Shown piece after piece: positions 39,470-49,148 of a DNA stretch of 64,000 nt. The stretch spans positions 186,001-250,000 of the forward strand of contig DIBV01000006.1 in NCBI GenBank assembly GCA_002415085.1. The letters run 5' to 3'. Position numbers and translations under genes: made by a program. Below the pieces are notes generated by a model. It ran no database searches. It saw nothing but the letters and a program-made list of their open reading frames with translations, and was not told the origin of the DNA. The stretch's first letter is position 1. The number at the start of each line of letters is the position of its first letter. The DNA is from Arsukibacterium sp. UBA5043 (GTDB lineage: Bacteria; Pseudomonadota; Gammaproteobacteria; Enterobacterales; Alteromonadaceae).

Positions 39470-41218
39470 TCAGCCGTCGAGTTTCAGGTTTTTTGGGAAG
39501 CGAATATGGTAGTGCAAACCCTGACCAGGCTCACTACTGACAGTGATGCTGCCACCCAGGGTTTGGCGCACCAGATTGTAAGTAATATGGGTACCCAAGC
39601 CACTGCCGCCCTGTTCTCGCTTGGTCGTGAAGAAAGGATGAAACAGCTTCTCAAGCTGATCTGGTGACAAGCCTTTACCGTTATCCGTGAAGCGGATATC
39701 GACATTGTGGTCTTCATCCAGCACGGTGATCCGGATCAGACCCTCTTTCATATTTTCAAAACCGTGAATGAGCGAATTCATCAGTAAATTGGTGAAAATT
39801 TGTGATATTGCACCAGCCGGACAGCGCAGAATGATATTATCCGGGCAATTTACTTCTATCTGATGCTGGGTTTTTTTAAAGTTAGGCTGCAAAGAACAGA
39901 TCACTTCGTTAATATATTCGGCCAGATTAATGGTGCGAATTGCCTCACTGGCCTGATCAACCGCAATTTGTTTAAAGCTGGCAATCAGTTCAGACGCCCG
40001 GCTTAAGTTTGATTGCAATAAATCGGTGCCTTGCAGTGCTTCATTAATAAAAGCCTCCAGCGTTTTCGAGGTTAGCGATTTGTCGTTAAAGGCGTGTTGC
40101 AGGCTATTAAGCTTTTCGGCCAGAAAACTGGTGGCAGTTACGCCGATACCAACAGGGGTATTCACTTCATGGGTAATACCGGCCACCAGACCACCCAGCG
40201 CGGCCATTTTTTCCGACTGCACTAACCGGTCCTGAGCTTGATTTAAATGTTCAACCAGCTGTTCAAGCTCAGTTTGTTTGCTACGTAGGGCGTCTTCGGT
40301 ATGACGGCGGCGTTCAATTTCTTCGCGCAGACTTTGCTGCTTCAGTTCCAGCTCCTGTTTCTGTTGCTGCAAGTCCATCATTGCCTGGCTAAGGCCAGAT
40401 GTTTTGCGGGCAACTTCCTGCTCCAGTAGCAGGTTTTGCTGGTCTAGTTTTTCATTGGAATTGAGCAATTGCTTCTGGGTATTACCTAACTGTGCTTTAT
40501 AGTCCTGTACCCGGTTTATCAGTCGGTTGTAGGCATCAGCCATTAAGGTCAGTTCAGAAGACTGGCTTTTATCTACATCGACCCGGGCACCATCGAGTTG
40601 ATCAAGCTCTAAGTCTTCAATTTGCCTGCTAATATCTGCCAGCGGCTCGGTAAGTTGTTTTCTAAATGCCATTAAAAACAGAATAATAAGAAAGGTGGTT
40701 TTCAGCATGGCGTTGCCAATCAGAAAATAAATACCCACTTTGATCCGATCAATCACCACGGCGCGACTGGAAAACAGTGTCACGTCGCCAACCTGGGTAG
40801 CCCGGCCTGAAAACTCAAAAATAAGCGGAAACGTATAACCGAAAATACCAGATTGTTGCTCGGTCAGCCGCACGCCTTCCCGGACCAACTGGCTGCTGAA
40901 CCGTTCTTTAACATCGATGTACCGACCTAACTGGGTAATCACGGCGCCATTGTCGTCCCGGACCACAATACCTTCTACGGCAGGAATAGACAGCAGGCCA
41001 TCGGCAATAATTAACGCTTGTGGCGTATTCAGCTCCCAGATAGCCCGGGTTAAGCTGCCTGAAAAAGTCTGCTGCAACGTTTCTAAGTCGCTGTTAATCA
41101 GGTTTTTTGTGTTGTAGTACTCTGCCACAATCTGTGCGACAGTAACAATTAAAGTCAGAACGAAATAGACTGACAACACCTTGGTAAGCAGATTGCGGGA
41201 CAGGCTTTTTTGCTGCAT
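39470..41218 (-). CDS. Membrane sensor histidine kinase
   Basis: The 582-residue kinase starts at ATG 41218 with AAAGGT upstream; an in-frame GTG at 41236 is less likely. It has membrane helix 1 (near 12-36), a ~130-residue periplasmic domain and helix 2 near 170-195. A linker and a Gln/Glu/Leu-rich coiled coil (about 240-330) follow. HisKA carries His350 in GITHEVNTPVGIG, and the ATPase has NSLIHGFEN and GGSGLGTHITYNL. It has no receiver. The stand-alone CheY-like gene, divergent at 41472, is the natural partner. Confidence 0.92.
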   Translation of the reverse strand: MQQKSLSRNLLTKVLSVYFVLTLIVTVAQIVAEYYNTKNLINSDLETLQQTFSGSLTRAIWELNTPQALIIADGLLSIPAVEGIVVRDDNGAVITQLGRYIDVKERFSSQLVREGVRLTEQQSGIFGYTFPLIFEFSGRATQVGDVTLFSSRAVVIDRIKVGIYFLIGNAMLKTTFLIILFLMAFRKQLTEPLADISRQIEDLELDQLDGARVDVDKSQSSELTLMADAYNRLINRVQDYKAQLGNTQKQLLNSNEKLDQQNLLLEQEVARKTSGLSQAMMDLQQQKQELELKQQSLREEIERRRHTEDALRSKQTELEQLVEHLNQAQDRLVQSEKMAALGGLVAGITHEVNTPVGIGVTATSFLAEKLNSLQHAFNDKSLTSKTLEAFINEALQGTDLLQSNLSRASELIASFKQIAVDQASEAIRTINLAEYINEVICSLQPNFKKTQHQIEVNCPDNIILRCPAGAISQIFTNLLMNSLIHGFENMKEGLIRITVLDEDHNVDIRFTDNGKGLSPDQLEKLFHPFFTTKREQGGSGLGTHITYNLVRQTLGGSITVSSEPGQGLHYHIRFPKNLKLDG

Positions 41219-41471
41219 GCAATAACCTTTTTTCACCGGATTATTTAATACTAAGTCTGACCTACCTTACCCAATAAAGTAGTCTTTTAAAATAGCTGAT
41301 GCTAAATAAGTACAGCGGCCCTGCTAAGCATGCCGCAGACGGTCAACCGGCCTGTTATCCAAGCTTGCTAAAGGTATGCTAATTATTGGCTGGATATTGC
41401 ATTATGGCGGCCATCTGTATATATTTTTTAACCAACAGATGCATTAATCCAACATAAAACAGGCAGTACTG

Positions 41472-41837
41472 ATGGCTTTAACCGCGTTAATTTGTGACGA
41501 CTCTCTTTTAGCTCGCAACCAAATGAAAAAATCTTTGCCCGGCGCATTTGATGCCGAGATTGTTACGGCCACCAATGGCCTGGAGGCACTGAACGTATTA
41601 CGTAGCCAGGAAATAGGCGTGGTTTTCCTGGATCTGACAATGCCTGAATTGGATGGTGTTGGCGTACTTGAAGCGATTAAAGCGGAAAAAATGGATGTTT
41701 TTGTTATTGTGGTCTCCGCTGATATTCAGCCGGAAATGCAAAAACGGGTAATGGATCTCGGTGCACTGGCCTTTATTCATAAGCCGGTAAATACCGATAA
41801 ACTCAGCGCAGTGATGCGACAGTATGGTTTGATATGA
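41472..41837 (+). CDS. Stand-alone CheY-like response regulator
   Basis: The 121-residue single receiver domain has the acidic pocket (LICDDSLLARNQM), the phospho-acceptor Asp near 53 (VFLDLTMPELDG), the switch Thr/Ser replaced region VVSAD, and Lys in FIHKPVN. With no output domain it must act by protein contact. The CheC-like gene overlaps its stop by 4 bases. It is divergent from the sensor kinase. Confidence 0.93.
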   Translation: MALTALICDDSLLARNQMKKSLPGAFDAEIVTATNGLEALNVLRSQEIGVVFLDLTMPELDGVGVLEAIKAEKMDVFVIVVSADIQPEMQKRVMDLGALAFIHKPVNTDKLSAVMRQYGLI

Positions 41838-42448
41838 CGGATTTGAGTTTTACTGAAGAGCAACGCGATTGCCTGCAGGAACTAATCAATGTGGCGATGG
41901 GGCTGGCCAGCGACAAACTGGCGCGGTTTCTTAATACCTTTGTTCATTTACAGGTACCGGCAATTGGTTTAGTGAGTGCCGCTGAAATTCCTGAACAGTT
42001 TCGCGGCCAGTATCAGGGCCTGAACAGCTCAATGATCAGCCTTGGTTTTTTTGGTGATGGTGGTTTGCGCGGTGAAACCATTTTGCTGTATCAGCTGGAC
42101 AACGCCGGCAAAATTGCTGCGTTACTCGGTTATGATGACGACGCGACCAGTGAAGCTGAAATGCTGACTGATATCAGCTCGATTTTAACCACTACCTTTT
42201 TAAATGGTCTGGCAGATCAGCTGGAAAACAGCTTTTCTTACGCGGCACCGCGGATTATATCCTCACGTGATAGCGACTTTATCAGTAAACTGGAACAAAC
42301 AGCATTTCACTGGCAACTGGCTTTAAAGGTGGATATTCGTTACGAGCTTACCGACTACAGCTTCGACTGCAATATGATTTTGTTGATCCCGGGTGAAGCG
42401 GTGTTGAAACTGAAAACGATTCTGGATCATGTGCTGGCGGAATTCTGA
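41834..42448 (+). CDS. CheC-family phosphatase-like protein
   Basis: CheC/CheX/FliY proteins dephosphorylate CheY-type receivers. The 204-residue protein keeps one complete motif: Asp12-x3-Glu-x2-Asn followed after exactly 22 residues by Pro (DCLQELIN ... QVP). The second pseudo-repeat is degenerate (Asp and Ser replace Glu and Asn, in MLTDISS), again with Pro 22 residues later. So one active site is likely. It overlaps both neighbours (ATGA-type), tying it to the receiver upstream and the GGDEF protein downstream. Confidence 0.85.
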   Translation: MTDLSFTEEQRDCLQELINVAMGLASDKLARFLNTFVHLQVPAIGLVSAAEIPEQFRGQYQGLNSSMISLGFFGDGGLRGETILLYQLDNAGKIAALLGYDDDATSEAEMLTDISSILTTTFLNGLADQLENSFSYAAPRIISSRDSDFISKLEQTAFHWQLALKVDIRYELTDYSFDCNMILLIPGEAVLKLKTILDHVLAEF

Positions 42449-43419
42449 TGAGTATTGACTGGCTGTCCGGTCCTTTACTGCAGCAGCTGAATAGTGGGGT
42501 GATACTGCTGAACACCCAGCTGCAAATAGTTTATATCAATCCCTATATCTGTCGCCGGGCTGACATTCAGCTGGAATCGGTGCAGGGCAAAGACATATTC
42601 AGCGTATTTACGGATGCCCCCAAAGCCTGGCTTAGTCGCAAACTAAACAGTGTGCTGAGTTTGCAAAGTCCGGCCTTCAGTTCCTGGGAACAGCGGCAGT
42701 ATTTGTTTAAGTTACCCCACTTGCGGCCAGTTAGCAGTGCCAATGAGTATATGGCGCAAAACTGTAATATGTTGCCATTGACCGAACCTGTTACGGGTGA
42801 GCATTATGTGTGCTTACTGATTGAAGACGCTACCGATGCCTATGTCTATCAAAACCAGTTGCAGCAAAGCAATTTACAGTTGCAGCAGGTAAACCGGTTG
42901 GATGGCTTAACGGGTGTATTAAACCGTAATTACTGGCAGCAGCAACTTGAAGTTGAGGTACAGCGTGCGGCCCGGTATCAGCACCCGTTGTCATTACTGT
43001 TTTTTGATCTGGATAAGTTTAAACGGTTAAATGATGATTACGGCCACCAGGCTGGCGACTTGGTCTTAATTGAAGTCGCGAAATTAATCGGCAGTTTATT
43101 GCGGGAAACCGATTTATTTGGCCGTTACGGCGGCGAAGAGTTTGCCATTATACTGCCCGACACACCACTGGATGGCGCCATTGAGGTCGCTAAACGTATC
43201 TGCCGGCGGGTCGCCGCCACCCCGATTGCATACAAACAGCAAAACCTTATGACCAGTGTGAGTGTTGGTGTCAGCCAGTTCAGTAGCGCCGATAGTGCCG
43301 ACGATCTTATCCAGCAAGCAGATTTAGCCTTGTATCAGGCGAAACGCAATGGCCGCAATCAGGTGGTCACTTATTATCCCGGCTTGATTGATTCCCTTAA
43401 AAAGGTAAAGACGAATTAG
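42448..43419 (+). CDS. PAS-GGDEF diguanylate cyclase
   Basis: The 323-residue cytoplasmic protein has a PAS-like sensor at about 8-130 and a GGDEF domain at about 150-320. The active site is intact (FGRYGGEEFAIILP), with DLDKFKRLNDDYGHQAGD for metal and substrate. An RxxD inhibitory site is not evident just before the motif. It should make c-di-GMP. The start overlaps the CheC-like stop, so the receiver, phosphatase and cyclase are made together. Confidence 0.93.
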   Translation: MSIDWLSGPLLQQLNSGVILLNTQLQIVYINPYICRRADIQLESVQGKDIFSVFTDAPKAWLSRKLNSVLSLQSPAFSSWEQRQYLFKLPHLRPVSSANEYMAQNCNMLPLTEPVTGEHYVCLLIEDATDAYVYQNQLQQSNLQLQQVNRLDGLTGVLNRNYWQQQLEVEVQRAARYQHPLSLLFFDLDKFKRLNDDYGHQAGDLVLIEVAKLIGSLLRETDLFGRYGGEEFAIILPDTPLDGAIEVAKRICRRVAATPIAYKQQNLMTSVSVGVSQFSSADSADDLIQQADLALYQAKRNGRNQVVTYYPGLIDSLKKVKTN

Positions 43420-43433
43420 CGGCTATTTTTTGT

Positions 43434-43463
43434 TTGACAGACGTCTATAAGTCTGTGCATAGT
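43434..43463 (+). promoter_or_regulatory. Candidate thr operon promoter with internal dyad
   Basis: A perfect TTGACA (43434-43439) has CATAGT 18 bp downstream (43458-43463), which would start transcription at about the leader ATG. TATAAG at 43446-43451 is an alternative -10. An inverted repeat ACAGAC(8)GTCTGT (43437-43456) overlaps the element. Confidence 0.5.
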
Positions 43464-43470
43464 GCTTAAC

Positions 43471-43530
43471 ATGAAAATAAGAACAGCAGACCTCACCAGC
43501 ATTATTATTACCACCAGCCCCTCGGGGTAG
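43471..43530 (+). CDS. thrL: thr operon leader peptide
   Basis: A 19-residue frame reads MKIRTADLTSIIITTSPSG. Three Ile codons followed by two Thr codons at 43501-43515 are the amino acids that control thr attenuation in enteric bacteria. It is followed by an intrinsic terminator and then thrA. Too short for routine gene callers. Confidence 0.85.
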   Translation: MKIRTADLTSIIITTSPSG

Positions 43531-43591
43531 GAGGTCGGCGGTGTGTTGTCTGTAAAAAGGCCCGTGACCTCAAATGTCACGGGTTTTTTTT
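43489..43591 (+). promoter_or_regulatory. Threonine/isoleucine attenuator
   Basis: The terminator is CCCGTGAC (43561-43568) with GTCACGGG (43576-43583) and eight Ts (43584-43591). GAGGTC at 43531-43536 can pair with GACCTC in the leader frame (43489-43494) or with GACCTC overlapping the terminator arm (43566-43571). A ribosome stalled at the Ile/Thr codons would cover the first GACCTC and favour the antiterminator. Confidence 0.85.
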
Positions 43592-43669
43592 ACATATTTA
43601 CAGGTGTTTACCTGGCCATGGTCGGCAATAACAACAAAACAACTCATTCGATGCGCAAGGAGAAAAAAC

Positions 43670-46126
43670 ATGAGAGTGCTAAAATTTGGCGGCTCGTCAC
43701 TGGCATCACTGCCACGCTTTGCCGAAGTTGCGCAAATTGTGCAGCGTCAGGCCGCGGCCTGCCCGGTGTGTCTGGTGTTATCAGCGCCACAGGGCGTGAC
43801 CAATATGTTGGTAGAGTTGACCGACCTCGCTTATCTGGGTTCAGATTATCAGGCGGTATTAACCGCTCTGACTGAACGTTATCAACAGCTGCTGAATGAC
43901 GCCACTTCGTTATCTGCACTGCAGGTTAGCCAGGTGCAGGCCTTGTGGCAGCAGCAATTAAAGCAACTGGCGCTGCATCTGCAGGGGATAAGCCTGCTCC
44001 GGCATTGCCCGGATCATATTAAGGCGCAAATTCTGGGTTTAGGTGAGCAATTTAGTGTGGCGTTAATGACGGCGTTGCTGGGCGCGGGCAATGTTAAAGC
44101 GGTTGCCCTGGATGCAGTTTCATTGATTAAAAGCCAGGGAGATTATCTGAATGCCACGGCCGATATTGCGGGCTCAGAACAGACGCTGCAACAGGCGATT
44201 GCTGCGCACAGCGCATCGGTATACGTGATCGCCGGTTTCGTTTCCAGTAACAGTCAGGGTGAGCCAGCCTTGCTGGGGCGGAATGGCTCCGATTATTCAG
44301 CGGCCATTGTTGCCGCCAGTCTGCGGGCCAAGGCCTGTGAGATCTGGACGGATGTCGATGGCGTGTACAGCGCTGATCCACGACAGGTGAAGCAAACACG
44401 CCTGATTGACCGTTTATCATATGATGAGGCGATGGAGTTATCGTATTTTGGTGCTAAGGTACTGCACCCGAAAACTATCGGCCCGTTGGCACGTTATCAG
44501 ATCCCCTGTTATATCAAAAATACCTTAAACCCGGCTGCACCAGGCACCTGTATTGATATAAGCGGCGATGGTGAGGCACTGGTGAAAGGGATATCCAGTC
44601 TGGAGCATCTGGCACTGTTTACAGTATCAGGCCCGGGGCTGAAAGGCGTGGTAGGGATGGCCAGCCGGGTGTTTGCCTCAATGGCCAGGGCGCAAATCTC
44701 CGTTAGTTTAATTACCCAGTCTTCATCCGAATTCAGTATCAGTTTTTGTGTATCGCAACTGCATCTCAATCGGGCGCAGAAAGCGCTGGAACAAGAGTTT
44801 GAGCTGGAATTACAAACCGGCTTACTGCGACCGGTAAGTATTCTGGCCGATATGGCAATTGTCAGCCTGGTGGGTGATGGTATGCGCCAGCATCGTGGCG
44901 TGGCAGCCAAGTTTTTTGCCTCGTTGGCTCAGGCCCGGGTTAATGTGGTGGCTATTGCTCAGGATAGTAGCGAGCGCTCTATCTCAGCGGTGGTTGAGCA
45001 AACGGTATGCAAAGATGCAGTAAGAGTTTGCCACGAAAATTTCTTCAGCCATATTCCCAGCATCGATGTTTTTCTGGTCGGTTGCGGTGTGGTGGGCGCT
45101 GAGTTGCTGGCCCAAATTGAACGCCAGCAAGGCTTTTTACAGCAGCGGCAGGTTAAATTAACGGTATATGGGGTCGCCAATTCCCGTCAGTTATTGCTGG
45201 CTAAAGATGGTGTGGCCCTTGGCAACTGGCAAACTGAACTGAGTGAAAGTCAGAAAAGTTTTTCACTGCAAGAGCTGTCAGACTTTGTCCGGCAGCAACA
45301 TCTTACCAATCCGGTACTGGTCGATTGCACCAGTGCCGAAGCTGTTGCCAGTCAGTATGCTGATTTTCTGGCGGCTGGCTTTCATGTAGTGACCCCGAAT
45401 AAAAAAGCCAACACAGCAAGCCTCGCTTACTACCGGCAGTTGCGCCAGGTGGCGCAGCAGCAACGGCGGCGGTTTTTATATGAAACCACAGTAGGCGCAG
45501 GTTTGCCGGTTATTGATACCCTGCAGGGGTTACTGAATGCCGGCGATGAATTACTGGCGTTTGAAGGGATCTTATCCGGCTCGTTATCTTATATTTTTGG
45601 TGAGATAGAGGCGGGTGGCAGTTTGTCGGCAATAACAAGTAAGGCCAAAGCGAAGGGGTTTACGGAGCCGGATCCACGTGATGATTTATCGGGAACCGAT
45701 GTCGCCCGTAAATTGCTGATTATGGCGCGTGAAGCCGGCATGCCACTGGAACTCAGTGACGTTTATATTGAGCCGGTATTGCCCGCCGACTTTGACAGCA
45801 GCGGCAGCACAGATGACTTTATGGCGCGCCTACCTGCATTAGATGCCACCTTTAGCCAGCGGATAAAAGCGGCGGCTGAGCAGGGTAAAGTACTGCGATA
45901 TATTGGTGAGATCCGTGATGGCAAATGCCAGGTTGCCATTAAAGCATTGGCTCAGGATCATCCGCTGGCTACGGTAAAAGACGGAGAAAATGCTCTGGCC
46001 ATTCACAGCCGCTATTATCAGCCGATCCCGTTTGTGCTGCGTGGTTATGGCGCTGGTGCTGCCGTCACTTCAGCCGGCGTGTTCAGTGATATTATGCGAA
46101 CCTTAAGCTGGCAGCAGCAGGTGTAA
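43670..46126 (+). CDS. thrA: Bifunctional aspartokinase / homoserine dehydrogenase I
   Basis: ThrA catalyses the first and third steps from aspartate toward threonine. ATG 43670 with AAGGAG at 43657-43662 gives 818 residues (E. coli 820). The kinase domain starts MRVLKFGGSSLASL, ACT regulatory domains lie around 310-460, and homoserine dehydrogenase starts near 465 (DVFLVGCGVVGAELLAQI) with the catalytic region KAKGFTEPDPRDDLSGTDVARK. Upstream open frames cover the attenuator and are rejected. thrB follows after 5 bp. Confidence 0.97.
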   Translation: MRVLKFGGSSLASLPRFAEVAQIVQRQAAACPVCLVLSAPQGVTNMLVELTDLAYLGSDYQAVLTALTERYQQLLNDATSLSALQVSQVQALWQQQLKQLALHLQGISLLRHCPDHIKAQILGLGEQFSVALMTALLGAGNVKAVALDAVSLIKSQGDYLNATADIAGSEQTLQQAIAAHSASVYVIAGFVSSNSQGEPALLGRNGSDYSAAIVAASLRAKACEIWTDVDGVYSADPRQVKQTRLIDRLSYDEAMELSYFGAKVLHPKTIGPLARYQIPCYIKNTLNPAAPGTCIDISGDGEALVKGISSLEHLALFTVSGPGLKGVVGMASRVFASMARAQISVSLITQSSSEFSISFCVSQLHLNRAQKALEQEFELELQTGLLRPVSILADMAIVSLVGDGMRQHRGVAAKFFASLAQARVNVVAIAQDSSERSISAVVEQTVCKDAVRVCHENFFSHIPSIDVFLVGCGVVGAELLAQIERQQGFLQQRQVKLTVYGVANSRQLLLAKDGVALGNWQTELSESQKSFSLQELSDFVRQQHLTNPVLVDCTSAEAVASQYADFLAAGFHVVTPNKKANTASLAYYRQLRQVAQQQRRRFLYETTVGAGLPVIDTLQGLLNAGDELLAFEGILSGSLSYIFGEIEAGGSLSAITSKAKAKGFTEPDPRDDLSGTDVARKLLIMAREAGMPLELSDVYIEPVLPADFDSSGSTDDFMARLPALDATFSQRIKAAAEQGKVLRYIGEIRDGKCQVAIKALAQDHPLATVKDGENALAIHSRYYQPIPFVLRGYGAGAAVTSAGVFSDIMRTLSWQQQV

Positions 46127-46131
46127 CGACG

Positions 46132-47100
46132 ATGACAAACTCTAGAATAGCCCGATATTTTGCGCCGGCGTCAACCGGTAATTTCTCGGTCGGTTTTGAT
46201 TTGCTAGGCGCAGCTTTTGAACCAGTAGCAGGGGCAGCAGCAAGAGATAATTTATTTGGTGATGTGCTTGAAATATATGCTGAACAGAACGAACTCAGCT
46301 TGCAAATCAGTGGCCGTTACCGCCATCAGTTACCAGCAGACAACAGCACTAATTTAGTATTAACCTGTTTTTATGCATTTGAGCAGGCAGTTGGCAAACC
46401 TTTACCCCGGTTAGCCTTAAAATTGCAGAAAAATCTGCCGGTAGGTAGCGGGCTGGGTTCAAGTGCCTGCTCTATTGTAGTGGCGTGTTATGCCTTCAAT
46501 GACTATTTTGGTCAGCCCTTAAGCCAACCGCAATTGTTACAGTTAATGGCAGAGGCTGAGGGGGGAGTCAGTGGCAGTGTGCATTTTGATAATGTCGCAC
46601 CCAGTCTCCTGGGCGGCCTGCAGTTAATGTTGCCCGGTAGCAATAAACTATGCCGGACGTTGCCATGGTTCAGCCATTGGCGGGTAGTGTTAAGCTACCC
46701 AGGCACCGTATTGTCTACTAAAGCTGCCCGGGCTGTGTTACCCCGGGAGTTAAGCCTGCCGCACAGTATTGAATTTGCCGGTATGCTCAGTCGTTTTATC
46801 AGCGCATTGTATTGCCAGGACGAAAATGAGGCTATTGCTGCACTGCAAGATCTGGTGGCCGAACCTGCCCGCACTGCACTTATTCCTGAATTGCCGCAGC
46901 TTCGCACGGCATTGACGGCTAATGGTGTGCTGCATCTGGGTATTTCTGGTGCTGGCCCTACCTTATTTGCACTATGCCCGGACGATGCCACCGCGGCCCA
47001 TGCTGCGGCTTATCTGCAACAGCATTATGAAAAAAATGCTGATGCCTGTACTTTGATTTGCCAATTATCAACTGCCGGCGCCAGAGCACTGACCTTGTAA
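46132..47100 (+). CDS. thrB: Homoserine kinase
   Basis: ThrB phosphorylates homoserine with ATP. The 322-residue GHMP kinase has the N-terminal APASTGNFSVGFDLLGAA and the ATP loop LPVGSGLGSSACSIV. It also has the C-terminal LGISGAGPTLFAL. It is slightly longer than E. coli ThrB (310). Second gene of the thr operon. Confidence 0.97.
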   Translation: MTNSRIARYFAPASTGNFSVGFDLLGAAFEPVAGAAARDNLFGDVLEIYAEQNELSLQISGRYRHQLPADNSTNLVLTCFYAFEQAVGKPLPRLALKLQKNLPVGSGLGSSACSIVVACYAFNDYFGQPLSQPQLLQLMAEAEGGVSGSVHFDNVAPSLLGGLQLMLPGSNKLCRTLPWFSHWRVVLSYPGTVLSTKAARAVLPRELSLPHSIEFAGMLSRFISALYCQDENEAIAALQDLVAEPARTALIPELPQLRTALTANGVLHLGISGAGPTLFALCPDDATAAHAAAYLQQHYEKNADACTLICQLSTAGARALTL

Positions 47101-47129
47101 CCTGCCGCTGACGGCCAGAGGATTTGACA

Positions 47130-48410
47130 ATGCAATTAACAAATTTAAAAGTAGCCACCGAACAAGTGAGCTTTTTACAGGCGGTACGCCAGGGGTTAGG
47201 GCAACAACAAGGCCTTTTTTTTCCGACCCGCTGGCCGACGCTGGATATTGATGCGTTACTGGAGATGCCATTAGTACAGCGCAGCTGCACAATTTTGGCG
47301 GCATTAATCGGCGATGAGCTGCCAGAAACTGAACTATTGGCGATGGTCGACCGTGCTTTTACTTTCCCGGCACCTTTAGTGCAAATAACAGAAAATATCA
47401 GTACATTGGAACTGTTTCACGGGCCCACTTTAGCGTTTAAAGACTTTGGTGGCCGCTTTATGGCTCAGGCATTGGCCAAAGCACAGCCAGAACCAACCAC
47501 TATTGTTACCGCCACTTCAGGGGATACCGGCGCGGCGGTAGCGCATGCATTTTATGGCCAGAAAGGCGTGCAGGTCGTTATATTGTTTCCAAAAGGAAAA
47601 ATCAGCAGTTTGCAGGAAAAGCTGTTTACCACTCTGGGTGACAACATTACCACGTTGGCGGTTGACGGCGATTTTGATCAGTGTCAGGCATTGGTAAAGC
47701 AGGTGTTTGACAATAAAAGTCTGGTGGACGAGTTTAATATCACCTCTGCTAACTCAATCAATATCAGTCGGCTGTTTGCGCAAATCTGCTACTATTTTGA
47801 AGCCGTGGCGCAGGTGCCAGCGGCGCAACGTCGGCACGTTGTAATATCAGTACCCAGCGGTAACTTTGGTAACCTCAGCGCAGGCCTTATTGCTAAAGCA
47901 ATGGGTTTATCTGTCAAACGAATAATTGCGGCCACCAATAATAATGATACCGTGCCCCGCTATTGGCAAAGTCAGCTATGGCAGCCGAAAGCGACTATCG
48001 CTACTTTGTCCAACGCGATGGATGTCAGTGCGCCCAATAACTGGCCACGGGTCGAGGCATTGCTGGCGCAAGGTGTGATTTGCCGTGATGATATTGAGGC
48101 ACTCGCGGTGGACGAAGATGATACCCAGTTGAGTATGCGGCAGTTATGGCAGCTGGGCTACGTAAGTGAACCGCATGCGGCGGTAGCTTACAAAGCGTTG
48201 AAGCGCAGTCTGGCGCCGGATGAGTTTGGTATTTTCTTTGGTACCGCGCACCCGGCAAAGTTTAAAGAGCAGGTAGAGAATATCCTGGGTAGTCCCATCC
48301 CGCTGCCGCCAGCACTCGCGGCCTGTGCAGCTGAGTCTGGACTTAGCGTCGATATTGCGGCAGACTTCTCAGCCTTAGAGCAGGTGATCAGGACCTTAAA
48401 ACGCACATGA
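47130..48410 (+). CDS. thrC: Threonine synthase
   Basis: ThrC is the PLP enzyme that turns O-phosphohomoserine into threonine. ATG 47130 with GAGG at 47118-47121 gives 426 residues (E. coli 428). The PLP lysine is in [16 protein letters not shown], and the phosphate loop is [15 protein letters not shown]. It ends the thr operon and overlaps ung by 4 bases. Confidence 0.97.
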   Translation: MQLTNLKVATEQVSFLQAVRQGLGQQQGLFFPTRWPTLDIDALLEMPLVQRSCTILAALIGDELPETELLAMVDRAFTFPAPLVQITENISTLELFHGPTLAFKDFGGRFMAQALAKAQPEPTTIVTATSGDTGAAVAHAFYGQKGVQVVILFPKGKISSLQEKLFTTLGDNITTLAVDGDFDQCQALVKQVFDNKSLVDEFNITSANSINISRLFAQICYYFEAVAQVPAAQRRHVVISVPSGNFGNLSAGLIAKAMGLSVKRIIAATNNNDTVPRYWQSQLWQPKATIATLSNAMDVSAPNNWPRVEALLAQGVICRDDIEALAVDEDDTQLSMRQLWQLGYVSEPHAAVAYKALKRSLAPDEFGIFFGTAHPAKFKEQVENILGSPIPLPPALAACAAESGLSVDIAADFSALEQVIRTLKRT

Positions 48411-49075
48411 CAGATTGGCAGCAAATATTGGGTGAGCAAAAGCAGCAGCCGTATTTTCAGGCGCTGCTAAATGAGGTGACAGCAATACGCAGCGCGGGGA
48501 CCATAGTATACCCGCCACAGGCTGATGTATTTAATGCCTTTAAGCTTACTGAGTTCGCCCGGTTAAAAGTAGTGATACTGGGCCAAGACCCTTACCACGG
48601 GCCGAATCAGGCGCATGGTTTGGCGTTCTCGGTACGCGACGGGGTAAAAGTGCCACCCTCCCTGGCCAATATTTATAAAGAACTGGCAATGGAGTATCCT
48701 GACTTTACCCCACCAGGCCACGGTAATTTGCAAAGCTGGGCTGAACAGGGGGTGTTGCTGCTTAATACCGTATTAACCGTGATTGCCAATCAGCCAAACT
48801 CGCATCGCAAATTGGGTTGGGAGCAGTTTACCGATCAGGTAATCAGCGCCATCAGCCAGCATTGCCAAGGCGTTGTCTTTTTATTGTGGGGCAGCCATGC
48901 TCAGAAAAAAGCCCGCTTTATCGACGGTGAGCGCCATCATATTTTGACAGCACCACATCCTTCGCCATTATCAGCGCATCGTGGTTTTCTGGGTTGCGGC
49001 CATTTTCTGCAAACCAACAGCCTGCTGCAAAACAGTAACCGTGGGGCCATTAACTGGCTTTCGGTTTGCCGTTAG
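48407..49075 (+). CDS. ung: Uracil-DNA glycosylase
   Basis: Ung removes uracil from DNA. The 222-residue family 1 enzyme has the water-activating loop [20 protein letters not shown] and the leucine-loop segment [17 protein letters not shown]. Its ATG overlaps the thrC stop, an unusual coupling of a repair gene to the threonine operon. Confidence 0.98.
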   Translation: MTDWQQILGEQKQQPYFQALLNEVTAIRSAGTIVYPPQADVFNAFKLTEFARLKVVILGQDPYHGPNQAHGLAFSVRDGVKVPPSLANIYKELAMEYPDFTPPGHGNLQSWAEQGVLLLNTVLTVIANQPNSHRKLGWEQFTDQVISAISQHCQGVVFLLWGSHAQKKARFIDGERHHILTAPHPSPLSAHRGFLGCGHFLQTNSLLQNSNRGAINWLSVCR

Positions 49076-49118
49076 CATCAGTGTACTGCCACAAAAGCTA
49101 TGGTATAAGCTAAAACAG

Positions 49119-49145
49119 CAACGCCCAATCGATGATTGGGCGTTG
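49119..49145 (-). terminator. Strong hairpin between ung and the DUF3545 gene
   Basis: A perfect 12-bp stem (49119-49130 with 49134-49145) closes a 3-base loop. On the minus strand it is followed by CTGTTTTA, so it best terminates the DUF3545 transcript. It may also stop ung transcripts. Confidence 0.8.
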
Positions 49146-49148
49146 ACG

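Noticed and set aside
43543-43875. 110-residue plus-strand frame before and inside thrA
   Set aside because: It runs through the attenuator hairpin and then in the wrong frame of thrA.
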